NCBI RefSeq assembly: GCF_032118995.1
Contig: NC_092657.1
Coordinates: 2,105,891-2,169,890 of the forward strand
Source of the DNA: Asterias amurensis
Taxonomy: Eukaryota; Echinodermata; Asteroidea; Forcipulatida; Asteriidae
Reading direction: 5' to 3'
DNA: 64,000 nucleotides
Shown: positions 34,301 through 44,593 of the stretch, piece after piece
Layout: each line of letters starts with the position of its first letter
Position numbering within the stretch: position 1 is the first letter of the stretch
Position numbers and translations under genes: made by a program
Notes under the pieces: generated by a model
Told to the model about the DNA's origin: nothing
What the model saw: only the letters and a program-made list of their open reading frames with translations
The model's database searches: none

Positions 34301-37300
34301 ACTGACGACTACGGTCCCATTGGGAGCAGAAGTCGGCAACCAGCAGTTCGCGCGAGAGCAGTGATCTCGCGAGAGCACCACCACAACTCGACTATCTCAC
34401 TGCGGTAGACCATTAACGACTTGTCCGCAAGTCTATGTCAGTCTCGGTCTGGGCATGGGTGACTAGAGTCTGAGAGTCTGGGCGCGTAGAGAAAGAAACA
34501 AGGAGATGGAGGGAGCTGGGTTTACTCTGTGTGGTTGCGGAAGGAGCGCTCCAAGGTCATTGGTCTCCAAACCACAGTCTCGCATAGAAATTAATGACAT
34601 TCTTTGGGATTTCTTTTTTGAGGTGTTGTAGCCTTTCGTCAAGGTCGTCGTGGCTTTGACAGCTTCGTAGAGACGCTATCTCAAGCGACTTGAAGGGGAG
34701 ACCACGTGGCTGCTGTATGCGCCGTATCACATTGTAAACCCTTATAAGGTGCTTAAAGGCAGTGGACATTGGTTATTACTCAAAATAATTAATAGCATAA
34801 AACCTTACTTGGTAACGAGTAATGGGGAGCTGTTGATGGTATAAAACACTGTGAGAAACGGCTCCCTCTGAAGTGACATAGTTTTCGAGAAAGAAGTTAT
34901 TTTCCACGAATTTGATTTCGAGACCTCAGGTTTTAGAATTATGAGGTCTCGAAATCAACCATCTAAACGCACACAACTTCGTGTGACAATTGTTTTTTTC
35001 TTTCATTGTTATCTCGCAACTTCGACGACCAATTGAGCTCAAATTTTCTAAGGTGTGTTTTTTATGCATGTTGAGATACACCAAGTTAGAAGACTGGTCT
35101 TTGACCAGAATTACCAATAGTGTCCAGTGTCTTTAATAATTGGGTTTCAAAATTCATATCTGCAATTACCTATCATTCTGAAAGTTTGTATATACTCAGC
35201 GCCTTGAGTACCTTGTTTGGTAGATACGTGCGCTATATAAGACTTCGATATTATTATTATTATTAATTATTTATTGTTATTAGGGGGTGGGATACGCCCC
35301 CATGGATGTCCATGTCATTAGTTGCTTACACAGTGAAATAAATACACAACATCATTCCTGCGCAAAGAAACGATATAACAAAAAGAAGGGTGTTCACATT
35401 TTAATTCAATATTTTACACACGAAACTATCCATGACTGCAGATGACGTCTTGTTTTTGAGTTTTGGTTTGCACCATGGAGGACGGAAACTCCATGGTCTG
35501 ACAGTGTGTTCGGCTCGTTTATCAACAATGCACTTCAGGCTACTTGAACTACTACCGTTAAAGGCATTGGACACTATTGGTAATTGTCAAAGACTAGCCT
35601 TCACAGTTGATGTATCTAAATATATGCATAAAATAATAAACTAGTGAAAATTTGAGCTCAAGCGGTCATCGAATTTGTGAGATAATAATGCAAGAAAAAT
35701 AACCCTTGTCACACGAAGTTGCGTGCGTTTAGATGGTTGATTTCGAGACCTCAAGTTCTAAATCTGAAGTCTCGAAATCAAATTCGTGCGTGGGAAATTA
35801 CCTCTTTCTCGAAAACTATGGCACTTCAGAGGGAGCCGTTTCTCACAATGTTTTAAACCATCAACCTCTCCCCATTACTCGTCGCCAAGTAAGGTTTTAT
35901 GCCAATAATTATTTTGAGTATTAATAACCAATTGTGTCCACTGCCTTTAACCTTGCGTAAACATAGTCCATACAAAGTACATTAATTTGGTTGTTTTCTG
36001 CAAAGTTGACTCTGATTTTTGAGTGAACTTATGCCCCTCATTGACCTTCCCGCCCCAAGCTTATCAGACGATAGGTGGCTTAGCGATGGGACAGCAAGTA
36101 ACAGCTGGAATTGCGAACGGACACACAAATCATTAGAAATCTGAGAAACGATTTCAAAGTGGTTTCTAACATTTATTCAAACATGTTGAGGTGGAAATCA
36201 GGTCATATAACTTCGAGAGGGAATCTTGTCTCAAAATGTTTATTCTCAACAGCTGCAGTTATTCTTGTCCTTTCTCTATGTTCTTACCGAGTCCGTGTTT
36301 ATGGTCAATAATGGTAAATCTGTAAATTCATCATATTCAATGAGATATTCAACAGCTCAAAACATTTCCAGGTTGTTCCTAGTTTCATGCTGCTCATTGT
36401 TTAAGTAGCCCATATTTTTCTTCTCACTCTTGGTCATTTTTAGACACGGCTGAACTATGGAAGCCTTTCCGCATGGCCGATGTGCCACGTAGTCTCCAAG
36501 CACAGAGGTTTGTCTTACCATCCAACATGATAATGACTGGCTCCCCACTTGAGAAGTCTTATAATACAACTCGAAAGACGCCTACTCAACGGCCAGCACC
36601 GTTTCTTCCAGAGCATGTCACGGTAAGATGTGCTTTAGACTGGTCCTCTGTTACAGGTATTGGCTTTAATGTATACACATGTACGTCGAACTTAACTGCG
36701 AATCTCAAGAACCATGAAAGCCATGTGATATGATACGAGGTCAAAGGTAAATGTACGTGGGTTCAACAGCAGATACCTTGCGTAATCACGAGCCTCGAAG
36801 ACTATGTGAGTGACGGCGTACCTGTATTAGCCACCGATAATCAGTGTGTATTGGAACAGGGGTCCGCTGGCCAAAATACCAGGTGAAATACCTTGGCCAA
36901 GTCAACATTTTGTCCAGCTATACCTTCGACACTTGAATTGTTTTTTTTATTTTCACACGAGGTACATTCTGTAAAGTTTACAACCTTGCTACAATTTAGC
37001 ATGGGACCCTTGCTAAATTATAGCCATCCTTGAGATCTTACCACCCATAATAAGTACCAACCCATTGTCTCCCGTATCATGCTCTATAAGTACTCCTTCT
37101 TTCCTCGTGCGGTCGCCTGGTGGAACACCCTTCCTGGAAGCACCTTTGAATATCCTCACCAACATACGAGGTGTTTAAGGAAGTTGTAGTGGCAGTCACA
37201 TGTAATCCATAATTGTATGGACCCCTGTTTTCTTGCACCTTGTAAATTCATTTAAGTGGCACAGGCGCCCACACTGCGCATGCACATTTCGTTTTTTTCC

Positions 37301-40300
37301 TTGGCGTTATAGACCTTTCTTTTGTTGATAAACAAACCGCCTTGGTTGGCATGGTCGGCCGAATGTTAGTAAAAACACTAAATCTTAAAAACAAATGTTT
37401 TAACCAAATTCAGCATTTTCTGCAAACATTCAATTCAATAAAATACCTCTCATAATTATTTGTTTTGTTTTTAACAAAATCAACAAATTTGGTTACATTG
37501 TTACCAAAAATAGCGATCTTTTCTTAATTTGCACTTACGGCTTTCCATAGTTTTCCAATCTGGGTTGGCAAAAATTCGGGCTGTGACATTGCAAAAGAAA
37601 GGTCTATATCCTGACTTACGGACATTGCCGAGTATTACGTAGAAGTCACGTAGAAGTCTTGTGAATTCTTCTTATTTCACTGCCTTTTATCAATGTGGAA
37701 TGTAAGGCCATGGTGGAGATGTCTTTTCAATGAGATACAAACATAAAGGAGAAGAAAAAAAACCACAAGGGTGAAATAGAGTTCTTGGAGATGCCATGTT
37801 CATGACCATCACTCATGGCCAAGGTCACAGGTTAAACACGATCGATAACAGATGGATGTGACAGTTTATCAAAAAACATATGGTTCGCAGTTTATTGACC
37901 AAGCACGTTGTGATTAGACTGCCGAGTGTCAAGGGTCACTGCGCATGCGAGTTCACATTTTTTGTTTAGGTCACCCATAAGCGTACTAACGTGGCCTTCA
38001 AACGGTACATTCATAGAGGAAGGCAAATTCCTTTAACACTATAAAGATTTGAATGCTTAAAGGAACACGTTGCCTTGGATAGGTCGAGTTGGTCTTTGAA
38101 AAGCGTTTGTAACCGTTTTTTATAAAATGCATATATGGGTAGAAAGATGTTGTAAAAGTAGAATACAATGATCCACACAAACATGCCTCGAAATTGCACG
38201 GTTTTCCTTTTACCTCGTCGACTAACACGGTCCGCCATTTATGGGAGTCAAATTTTTGACTCCCATAAATGGCCGACCGTGTTAGTTCGCACAGTAAAAA
38301 GAAAACCAAGCAATTTCGAGGCAAACTTGTGTGGATCATTGTATTCTACTTTTAAAACATCTTTCCAACCATATGCATTGTGTAAAAAACCGGTTACAAA
38401 CCCTTTTTATAGACCAACTCGTCCGATCCAAGGCAACGTGTTCCTTTAAAATGGAGTGAAATACACATGTTTGTCATTGAAATTTTGTCTGGGCTTGGAT
38501 GGAGGGCATCTCTCTAAATAGTATGAGGAATTTTTTTCAAGATGTTTTAGGGAATGTAATTCTAAAAGCATATTGAAAGAGAAATAGCTCCTTGAATTTC
38601 AGCTAAATTCTGCACTTCACTGAGATTTCTTGGTGGTTTAACATACAAAGATTTACATTGAAAGTAATATAAAAACAAATTCACAAAATTCCTAAACAAA
38701 ACTCTATGGTAAAAGTCTAAAAAGTGATCGGTAAAGAGAATTGGTGTGAGGGTAAAAAATATATCACTATTTAATTTTAGTCTGCCAGCTCACTGATTGT
38801 GAAAGTCACACCAGAAACATTTCTGTCTGTGGAATCTTGGAGTCATGTTCAAGAAAACTATCTAAAAACATGTGATCCGTAGAAATCACATCTTTTTAGA
38901 TAGTTTTCTAGAGCATGATAGCCAAAATTGAGGACAATTGAAAAATAATGTGCCATTCTTTGTCAATACTTTCTCCTGATTCAGTCACACAAAGAATTAC
39001 GCCCACATTTTGGCACAGGTTTGTTATTTCATGTTCGGTTGATCACCCAACATGTAAACTCCATCTGCGGCTCTTTTGCCACCTAACAATAGTATAAAAT
39101 AACCTTGAACGGCGATTTAGTGCACTTTGTTCGGCGAGTTTGATGAACGCTTCTAGCATTAAAGGAACACGTTGCCTTGGGCATGGATCGGTCGAGTTGG
39201 TCTGTGAAAAGTGTTTTTAACCGTTTATATAAAATGCACATGGTGAAAAAGATTTTTTTTAAAGTAGTATATAATAATCCACAAAATTGCGTGGTTTCAT
39301 TTTACTTTGCGAACATGGGAGTCAAAAATTTGACTCACATAAATGGCCAACCGTGTTAGTCGACGAGGTAAAAGAAAAAACCACGCAATTTCGAGTGATA
39401 CTTGTGCATGTGGATCATTTTATTCTACTTTTAATATATTTTTCTAAATCATAATGCATTTTATAACAAACGGTTACAAACGCTTTTCAAAGACCAACTC
39501 GACCGATCCAAGGCAATTACCACAGAAAGGCAACAAAGGCAATTGTCTCCATGCCCCAAGGCATTAGTCCTTGCCTTAGAGCCAGTATTAGCATGACTAG
39601 CCGCCATTTTGGAATAATTTTTTTGTCGACCGAAAAGTGAAAAATAGCCACTCCCTGCATGCTCGCCGCTTGAGGGCGCACCGCGTTGTGAATCGCCCTA
39701 ATTGCCTCCATGCCCTTTAGTCATTGCCTTGGAGCCCTTCAAATGCTCCCGTAGTAATGTACAATTTCCTCATAGGGTGCCATTTACAAAGGAGAAAATG
39801 CCTTGGTGGCTTTTCCCTTTCAAAAACGTACACGCATATAATTATGGCCGAAAGCCCCATTTCATACTTCTTGCGAATGCAAACGTCACAGGGCTGTTTT
39901 CTCAACGAATGTTTCACAAGAGTGCAGCACACAAGTCAATAGGGGACTTTTGGGGCGCTAGGTGGCAGCAGACTTACCAGGTAAAATCAATTGTTTGCAT
40001 AGTTCTGAGCATGCGCATATTACCGAGAACAATGGATTTTACCATTGATCTCCATAGACCTTATCGCAAATACCAATGCGCAAGCGCAGACTGTTGAATG
40101 AGGTGCATTGTGGGATAGATATGGATCAAATTTTGCTACCAGCTAGACCACAATGCACCTAATTCCAAGCGTTACGCGCGCGCCCCGGTATTTGCGAAAA
40201 GGTCTATTATACTGACTGGATAGGACATCGCGTCTAAACGCAGGCCGCGCGCGTATTTTTTCAAACGGGTGAAGACCGTTCGTCACACGAAATGCGCTGT

Positions 40301-42572
40301 ACACTTTTAAACGGAGTTGCTGCAAGCAGAGATAAGTTTTCGTCCTTTTAATTGTCATTTGGGGATAAATACAATTGGAATCGGATCAAACAAACTAAAA
40401 ATGCTGATGGTGAAGTCGTGCGCGGCTGTCAATCACTGGAGGAGGGAAAACTGAGTCGGCAAAGGGATTGTCTTTCCATAAGTAGGTAGGCCTTTGCATT
40501 TTTTTAGCGATTCATATTATTATTATTATGTCTAACGTTACAAATATAAGCCGGAAATTTAAACTATCTTTCATAAAATAATTATTATAGGCCAAGTATT
40601 TGTTATTTTTACAGAGCAATACTATTTTTGTTTTCGCTCCGTTACAGATGGTTGTCTGGAATCGACGAGGACGGGAAGCCCGGATTTCAACAGATGTTTG
40701 TCATAGCATCAATAATTAAAAGGTTCGGGAAAGCGACAAGTATATGCGAATTATGTACAGACGATACAAGTTCGTTGAGAGGATCAGTCATCTCGGAAAT
40801 AGCCGACTTCGTTATTTGTGACCAAAATAACATGATGAATAAAAGCTTAACAATAAAAAGTTTAAATTTGTTAATGGAGTCAACTCTCACTTATCACATT
40901 GTATTTTGTTTTCATCTTTCTTGTTCTTTTCCCTCGATTTTAGCGAGTATGTAGTTCTCACTCTAGTGCCTACTCGAATTGTTTATTGTAGGAGCGACTC
41001 TTGTTTTGTCTTTATATGGTTTATTGCCATTTTCTCAATGAACTGAAAGAATAAAAAAAAACATGTACCTGAATCCCAAAACAGTTTCTCGGCCGAGTGT
41101 TTGTTTAGAAATTTAAATATCATTATCATAATACTAATAGGGCATTTGATAGAAACAAATGTAAAGTTAGTTTGCTTTATTGCATTTCACTCAGAAACTT
41201 TTTCATACTTCAAACTATCGATCGTCATGTTTTCCCCACATTTCTATTCTCAATTTACAACTTCAACTGACAGACTCAAACCCGACCAAGTGCACATTAA
41301 TTTACCCGTTTGAAGGAATTGCGCCGCCATTGTTGGGCCGCGTGTTTATGCACGCAGCATAGCGCAATGTCCTATCCAGTCAGTATAATGGAGATCAATG
41401 GATTTTACCCACAGACGTTATAATACCTTTGTCTGTGATTTTACCAGGTAAGTCTGCTTCCACCAAGCGTCCCGAAAGTCCCCTATTGGTGTAAATTATT
41501 TCTTACAACTTGTTGACGTCAAAATCTATATTGCATTTGAATTCACTGGAAGTATGAATCGAGCTTTAAGCTGTACGTAAAATGATGTTTGTGTTAGTGC
41601 CAATATCATTTCCATTTTTCGTGTTGTAAATTTCGAACGCTTTTGAAATTATTATTTCAGGAGAAACTGTCACCGGTCACAAAGAAGGCTTTGTCAGCAG
41701 AAGACGAATTCTCACAACGCATGGAGACGGTACAGAAGTTGCGACACGACCTCATTCACCAGCAGTGTAGAGAACTTTACAACTTATCGCTTTTGGACTT
41801 CCAAAAAGACCGGGAAAAAATTCTCTCGTGGAAGACGTTTTACGAGCACGCGTACGCAAATGACGATTTCAAATTCATGATCTGCCGAGTGCTTAAAGTT
41901 GGGTCCTTCAGCTGGCGACAGGTCATTAGGTCACTTTACACAAAAGGCAGTCCGTCTTTCAAAAAATCCCAGCCTTTTGGGGATTACTCTATCAGGGAAT
42001 ACGATAATGGGAGGTTCCTATATGATCTACAAAACTACACTAAAGTTCTCTTCGTACGGGAGCCCTTCGCTAGGCTTTTATCCGGGTACAGAGACAAGTA
42101 CGTAGAGCTGCGTCATTTCCCGTACTACAAACCAATCGGCTCAGAAATCATCCAGGCTTTCCGGAAGGGCGCCACCAGGGCTCAGATAGCCAGCGGGAGG
42201 CCAACGTTTGAGGAGTTTCTCCGGTGGCTGGTCAAGAACCCAGAAGACCGCACTGGAGATTACCATTGGAGGCCGCTCTTCGATTGGTACCACCCTTGCG
42301 AGATTCACTACGATTACATAGGAAAGCTGGAGACAGCAACGGAGGATGCTAAATACATCTTTAAGAAGATTGGAATTGATAAACTTGAGACGTACCCATC
42401 CACTGAGACTCACCATACGTTTAGCTCGTCCCAAGATGTAATGAAGAAGTACTACTCACAAATCTCACCGGATCTTATACCTCAACTCGTCAGTCGATAC
42501 AAGGAAGAGTTTTTTCTGTTTAACTACACCGTTCCTCTCACTTTGAGTGAGGTATGGACGAGAAAACCTTAA
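28354..42572 (+). CDS. Carbohydrate sulfotransferase, Golgi type II membrane protein
   Basis: Three exons at 28354-28465, 36444-36622 and 41661-42572 join in phase (1, 0) at GT/AG sites and encode 400 residues. Residues 1-30 (MKVRRKLALGVVVVLSIALF...) give a short basic cytoplasmic tail and a signal anchor. A stem follows. The catalytic domain belongs to the Sulfotransfer_2 group (CHST8-14/HNK-1 ST). It has a 5'-phosphosulfate loop at about 172-182 (CRVLKVGSFSW), a 3'-phosphate site at about 225-244 (FVREPFARLLSGYRDKY), and the family segment HWRPLFDWYHPCEIHYD near 299. Such enzymes move sulfate from PAPS to glycans such as chondroitin, dermatan or terminal GalNAc/GlcA in the Golgi; the acceptor is not decided here. 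The usual PKVG/PKVAC with TNW reads LKVGSFSW, an unusual loop. The introns are 8.0 and 5.0 kb and full of transposons. AATAAA near 43698 is a candidate polyadenylation signal. Confidence 0.9.
28475..30118 (+). repeat. tRNA-like 69-bp tandem array, about 24 units
   Basis: Units of about 69 bp (two clean neighbours start CTGTGGTTCA at 28944 and 29013) carry an A-box match TGGTCCAGTGG, a core AGGACTTGCAATCACAAGG like an anticodon arm, and a B box from GGTTCGAATCC to GGTTGGAACCC. A block of about nine units recurs at an offset of 619 bp (28.7 kb against 29.3 kb), so the array has a higher-order period. The first unit begins about 10 bp after the sulfotransferase exon 1 donor. Because 69 is divisible by three, it yields long but meaningless open frames on both strands. 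Confidence 0.88.
30422..30702. mobile_element. Family B MITE, left-truncated (copy 7)
   Basis: Begins within the interior at CAATTGGTTATCAAAGTTGC and runs to the terminus ACCAATAGTGTCCACTGCC. A short duplicated segment with TAAACATAAACA(G/A)CAGATGTAGGAATTA precedes it at about 30258 and 30350. Confidence 0.8.
31114..32332 (-). mobile_element. Kolobok-like TTAA transposon carrying a THAP fragment
   Basis: TTAA|AGTCACCTGGAAGTGGTATT at the left is inverted as AATCCTATTTCCAGGTGCCT|TTAA at the right (a few mismatches), and the TTAA is a direct duplication. The minus strand encodes a THAP zinc-finger fragment. TTAA duplications, AG-starting termini and THAP domains together characterise the Kolobok superfamily. 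At about 1.2 kb there is no room for a full catalytic transposase, so it is probably internally deleted and non-autonomous. piggyBac also uses TTAA but its ends and proteins differ. Confidence 0.78.
31691..32033 (-). pseudogene. THAP-domain coding fragment, frameshifted
   Basis: The minus-strand ATG at 32033 opens MPTRCIAAACSKTTKDGVSL, giving the first two zinc ligands (C-x4-C), then LFPADPKYRRLW and the W of RAKW. The remaining ligands, CSEH, and the hallmark DAVPTIF box follow in another frame, so a small indel near TCTTTTTCAGCGC separates the halves. An intron with a CTTTTTCAG acceptor at that point is a possible alternative, but I see no matching donor nearby. The fragment ends at a GGGTAAGT donor-like site at 31690. 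THAP domains bind DNA in transposases and in domesticated host factors. Confidence 0.82.
32575..32720 (+). mobile_element. tRNA-derived SINE (copy 2)
   Basis: TAGCTCAGTTGGTAGAGCG (A box) and GGTTCGAATCG (B box) form a tRNA-like head; the loop ACGTTAA would read as an Asn-type anticodon. The acceptor arm pairs poorly and the flanks (TTCGGCATCCC..., ...CAGTCAATTCTTTGTTCAACCCC) are shared with the copy at 13545, so it is a SINE, not a tRNA gene. Confidence 0.75.
33003..33386. mobile_element. Family B MITE (copy 8)
   Basis: Complete copy: TTAAAGGCAGTGGACACTATTGG to CCAATAGTGTCCACTGCCTTTAA, with a central GAGACCTCAGAACCTCAGA palindrome. Confidence 0.9.
34174..34435. mobile_element. Inverted-repeat MITE with self-palindromic ends
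   Basis: TAGACTTGTGGACAAGTCGG at the left is inverted as ACGACTTGTCCGCAAGTCTA at the right, and each end is itself palindromic (GACTTG..CAAGTC). The interior is G+C-rich and contains TCTCGCGAGA at 34365-34374. Confidence 0.7.
34556..34752. repeat. SINE-like 3' fragment
   Basis: Ends GGCTGCTGTATGCGCCGTATCAC-ATTGTAAACCCTTATAAGGTGCTTAA, which matches the body of the SINE at 43866 (GCACCTTGTAAACC..). A family B element has inserted at its TTAA. Confidence 0.5.
34753..35136. mobile_element. Family B MITE (copy 9)
   Basis: TTAAAGGCAGTGGACATTGG to ACCAATAGTGTCCAGTGTCTTTAA. Interior as in other copies. Confidence 0.88.
35558..35950. mobile_element. Family B MITE (copy 10)
   Basis: TTAAAGGCATTGGACACTATTGG to CCAATTGTGTCCACTGCCTTTAA, complete. 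Confidence 0.88.
36965..37270 (+). mobile_element. Non-LTR (LINE) retrotransposon 3' end
   Basis: The plus strand encodes RIMLYKYSFFPRAVAWWNTL followed by P and a stop about 25 residues later. This is the typical C-terminal motif of CR1/Jockey-like ORF2 proteins (Y..SFFPR.V..WN.LP). Upstream, LLQFSMGPLLNY resembles the preceding family segment (LQ...W.PL). 5' truncation is usual for LINEs; the clade is not decided. Confidence 0.7.
37309..37606. mobile_element. Inverted-repeat MITE with ATAGACCTTTC ends
   Basis: ATAGACCTTTCTTTTG at the left is inverted as CAAAAGAAAGGTCTAT at the right, 298 bp. The termini resemble the 149-bp element at 40057-40205, so the two may be related. Confidence 0.78.
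38057..38449. mobile_element. Family A MITE (copy 3)
   Basis: TTAA|AGGAACACGTTGCCTTGG at both ends in inverse orientation, with a central GAGTCAAATTTTTGACTC palindrome. Complete. Confidence 0.9.
38450..39158. other. Intronic stretch without recognised features
   Basis: AT-rich sequence between two family A copies in sulfotransferase intron 2. GAAAACTATCTAAAAACATGTGAT and its inverse near 38855-38912 form a hairpin. Nothing else is recognised. Confidence 0.4.
39159..39517. mobile_element. Family A MITE, right end truncated (copy 4)
   Basis: Starts TTAAAGGAACACGTTGCCTTGG. The right arm stops at CGACCGATCCAAGGCAA without its last bases. Confidence 0.82.
40045..41399. mobile_element. 1.35-kb TIR transposon with 10-bp target duplication
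   Basis: GGATTTTACC flanks it directly on both sides (40035-40044, 41400-41409). The ends ATTGATCTCCATTATACTGA (interrupted on the left) and its inverse continue through CTGGATAGGACAT. A 10-bp duplication with long TIRs fits Mutator-like elements best. An open frame at about 40650-40950 (WLSGIDEDGKPGFQQMFVIA...) matches no transposase I know. Confidence 0.72.
40057..40205. mobile_element. 149-bp MITE inserted in the TIR of the Mutator-like element
   Basis: AGACCTTATCGCAAATACC at the left is inverted as GGTATTTGCGAAAAGGTCT at the right, with inner arms GAGGTGCATTGTGG / CCACAATGCACCT. It interrupts the TIR copy CTCCAT|TATACTGAC, which is intact at the other end, leaving a duplicated AT. Confidence 0.8.
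41410..41437. repeat. 28-bp insertion with 8-bp target duplication
   Basis: CACAGAC...GTCTGTG is bounded by ATTTTACC on both sides (41402-41409, 41438-41445). It looks like a minimal hAT-type remnant or an excision scar. Confidence 0.5.
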
Positions 42573-42742
42573 CAGAAACAACTTTTGTTTCCTTTCATTT
42601 GTTACCGAGTTTGTTAATAATTCTTTCATCTCCTTATTTTTGTTTTCTTATGAACGTTTATTTTACAACATACGAGTCTCACACTACCAGCTTCCTCTTG
42701 GGATGGGAGCCGTAATTATTTTCAGAACAGACTGAGGATGTT

Positions 42743-42838
42743 TGGGGACTCTAGGTGGCAGCAGACCTACCGGGTATATCCATTGTGCTTGGAAATTGAC
42801 CTTACCAGTCTGCTGCCACCTAGCGTTCAAAAGTCTCA
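42743..42838. mobile_element. Family G MITE, compact copy
   Basis: GGGGACTCTAGGTGGCAGCA and TGCTGCCACCTAGCGTTC are inverted around a short centre, about 96 bp, in the sulfotransferase 3' UTR. Confidence 0.8.
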
Positions 42839-43356
42839 CATGAGTGGTATTGGACATAATCAAAACTTCCTCAAGAACGTTGATTATGAATAGCAGTTTC
42901 ATAATACTAAGGTGCTAATGTTTACTCACATTATTGGAAGGAAATCATTTCATGAAATGGCCAAAAGACTTGGTAATATTGGCATACAGGGAACAAGTTG
43001 TTTTCTTAACTTAGTTTGAAAAAGCCTTCAGGCTGACCATACACACTGGCCTCATGACACCATGGTCATCGCCTCAGCACACAGATCAGATGTTCTTATT
43101 GTATTTCTGTATTAATTACTGTATTGTATCAATTATGTACACTCATTTGCAATTATTGTATTGTAATTAAACTTCCATTTTCTATTATTTAATTGCTGAA
43201 GTACTTTTAACCTTACCTGTACGTAATTTATTCACAGATTCGGGTCAAACTGATCCAGAGAGGGTCAGGCCTCACACACTTGATCCGGGTCATATTATCT
43301 GATCCGGAATTTTTTCCAGAATGCATTAATGTCTTCTTTCTTGCTGCTTTCAATGC

Positions 43357-43479
43357 GAGACTTCAGGCGCTAGGTGGCAGCAGACTCACCATGTAATTAA
43401 CGTAGTTCTCAGCGAGGATGCGCACATTAGCGAGAACATTCCTTGGTGAATTTGCTGCCACCAAGCGTCCCAAAAAGCG
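43357..43479. mobile_element. Family G MITE, compact copy
   Basis: GGCGCTAGGTGGCAGCAGAC and TTTGCTGCCACCAAGCGTCC are inverted, with GTTCTCAGCGAGGATGCGCA in the centre as in the copy at 39937. Confidence 0.78.
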
Positions 43480-43774
43480 TATTTGGTGAAGGCCTGTTTT
43501 GTTTTTAATGTTTAGACCCATTACCAAAGGTTTATCAAGGTGACAGGTTATTGAAAAAATGCAATAATTATCTTCATAACTATTTAAGTAAGATTATTTA
43601 ACACAGTCGGAATTGTAACCGCAATTTTTTTTTTTTAATTTTGGGTTGTGTCTGCTGCTCTGTACTTGTACAAAATGGGTGTTATTAATACTTTATAAAT
43701 AAATCATATTTTGTTTTACTTTGCATTTCGTTTCGTTGTTTTTGGTAGTGTGAAAGCAGATTATTCAAATCTAA

Positions 43775-43855
43775 CGGCCTTGCGTTTCGACCCTAGCAGA
43801 GTCTTTCTCGAAGGCTAAAGAGAAAGACTCTGCTGGGGTCGAAACGCCAGGCAGT
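43775..43855. repeat. Hairpin with GGTCGAAACGC arms (Penelope-like junction)
   Basis: GCGTTTCGACCCTAGCAGAG and CTCTGCTGGGGTCGAAACGC are inverted around CTTTCTC..GAGAAAG. The GTCGAAACG core also occurs in the family F copies. Confidence 0.6.
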
Positions 43856-43865
43856 TGGGAGTGTC

Positions 43866-44262
43866 GTGGCTGAGCGTTTAAGAGCACCGAATCCAAACTC
43901 TGGTGTTTCTGATCAGCAGAGTGTGGGTTCGAATCCCCAGCCGTGACACTTGTGTCCTTAAGCAAGACACACAACCATTGCTTCGTCCTTCGGATGGGAC
44001 GTAAAGCCGTTGGTCCCATGTGTTGTGTAAACGCATGTAAAATAACCCAGTGCACTTATCGAAAAGAGAAGGGGTTCGCCCCCGGTGTTCCTGGCTGGAT
44101 TGGCAGCATATTGCGCCACAGCACCTTGTAAACCATTACATGGTGCTTAAGGATTAGGTCTTGTATCTCAAAATTCGCCCACTCCTTGCAGTAATAATAC
44201 CTGGCGCTTTGTATCCTTTGGCAAAAGGCGCGTTATAAATACGGTTATTATTATTATAGTTA
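43866..44262 (+). mobile_element. Full-length tRNA-derived SINE
   Basis: The head has a Leu/Ser-like A box region (CGTGGCTGAGCGTTTAAGAGC) and a perfect B box GGTTCGAATCC. The body has CTTCGTCCTTCGGATGGGAC and CAGCACCTTGTAAACC, and the 3' part ends GGCGCGTTATAAATACGG followed by (TTA)n. About 400 bp. Related fragments lie at 34556, 52456 and 59355. Confidence 0.82.
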
Positions 44263-44478
44263 ATGTTTTTTCTTTGCATTACCATAGATCCTTTTTGTTG
44301 ATGAACAGCTTGCCACTTTCTCCAACAGAATATTCATTCACATAGTTCGGGCACACACAACTGATGTAATTAATTTGTTTCTTTCGACCACAAATCGAAA
44401 TTTTGATTTCTCGTAATGTTTAATGCCGAATTAGTATTGTGCTGTTTTAACACGCGATTTTGTCCAATAAGCTGCATG

Positions 44479-44593
44479 GTTTAAAGACACCATGAACACC
44501 TACGTACCTTTGGGTTTTCTATGTCAAACATCATGGGAGAATACTGATTATCGGCAATCCAAAAAAAAAAAAAACTGTGTTGAGTGCCTTTAA
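44479..44593. mobile_element. Possible short TTAA-flanked MITE
   Basis: TTTAAAGACACCATGAACACC and GTGTTGAGTGCCTTTAAA are roughly inverted and TTAA-flanked. Too short and divergent to place in a family. Confidence 0.4.

Larger units (their letters stand above)
39937..41488. mobile_element. Family G MITE, split by nested insertions
   Basis: CAATAGGGGACTTTTGGGGC...GCTAGGTGGCAGCAGACTTACC at the left is inverted as GGTAAGTCTGCTTCCACC...GAAAGTCCCCTATTG at the right. Compact relatives at 42743 and 43357 are about 100 bp, so the remaining 1.4 kb is inserted material (40045-41399 and 41410-41437). Confidence 0.75.

Noticed and set aside
41643-41660. Extending sulfotransferase exon 3 upstream to the open frame start at 41643
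   Set aside because: Those bases are the polypyrimidine/AG acceptor (TTATTATTTCAG). Phase from exon 2 enters at 41661.
43866-43950. Possible tRNA-Leu/Ser gene with a perfect B box
   Set aside because: It continues into a SINE body and TTA-rich tail found in other fragments of the window.
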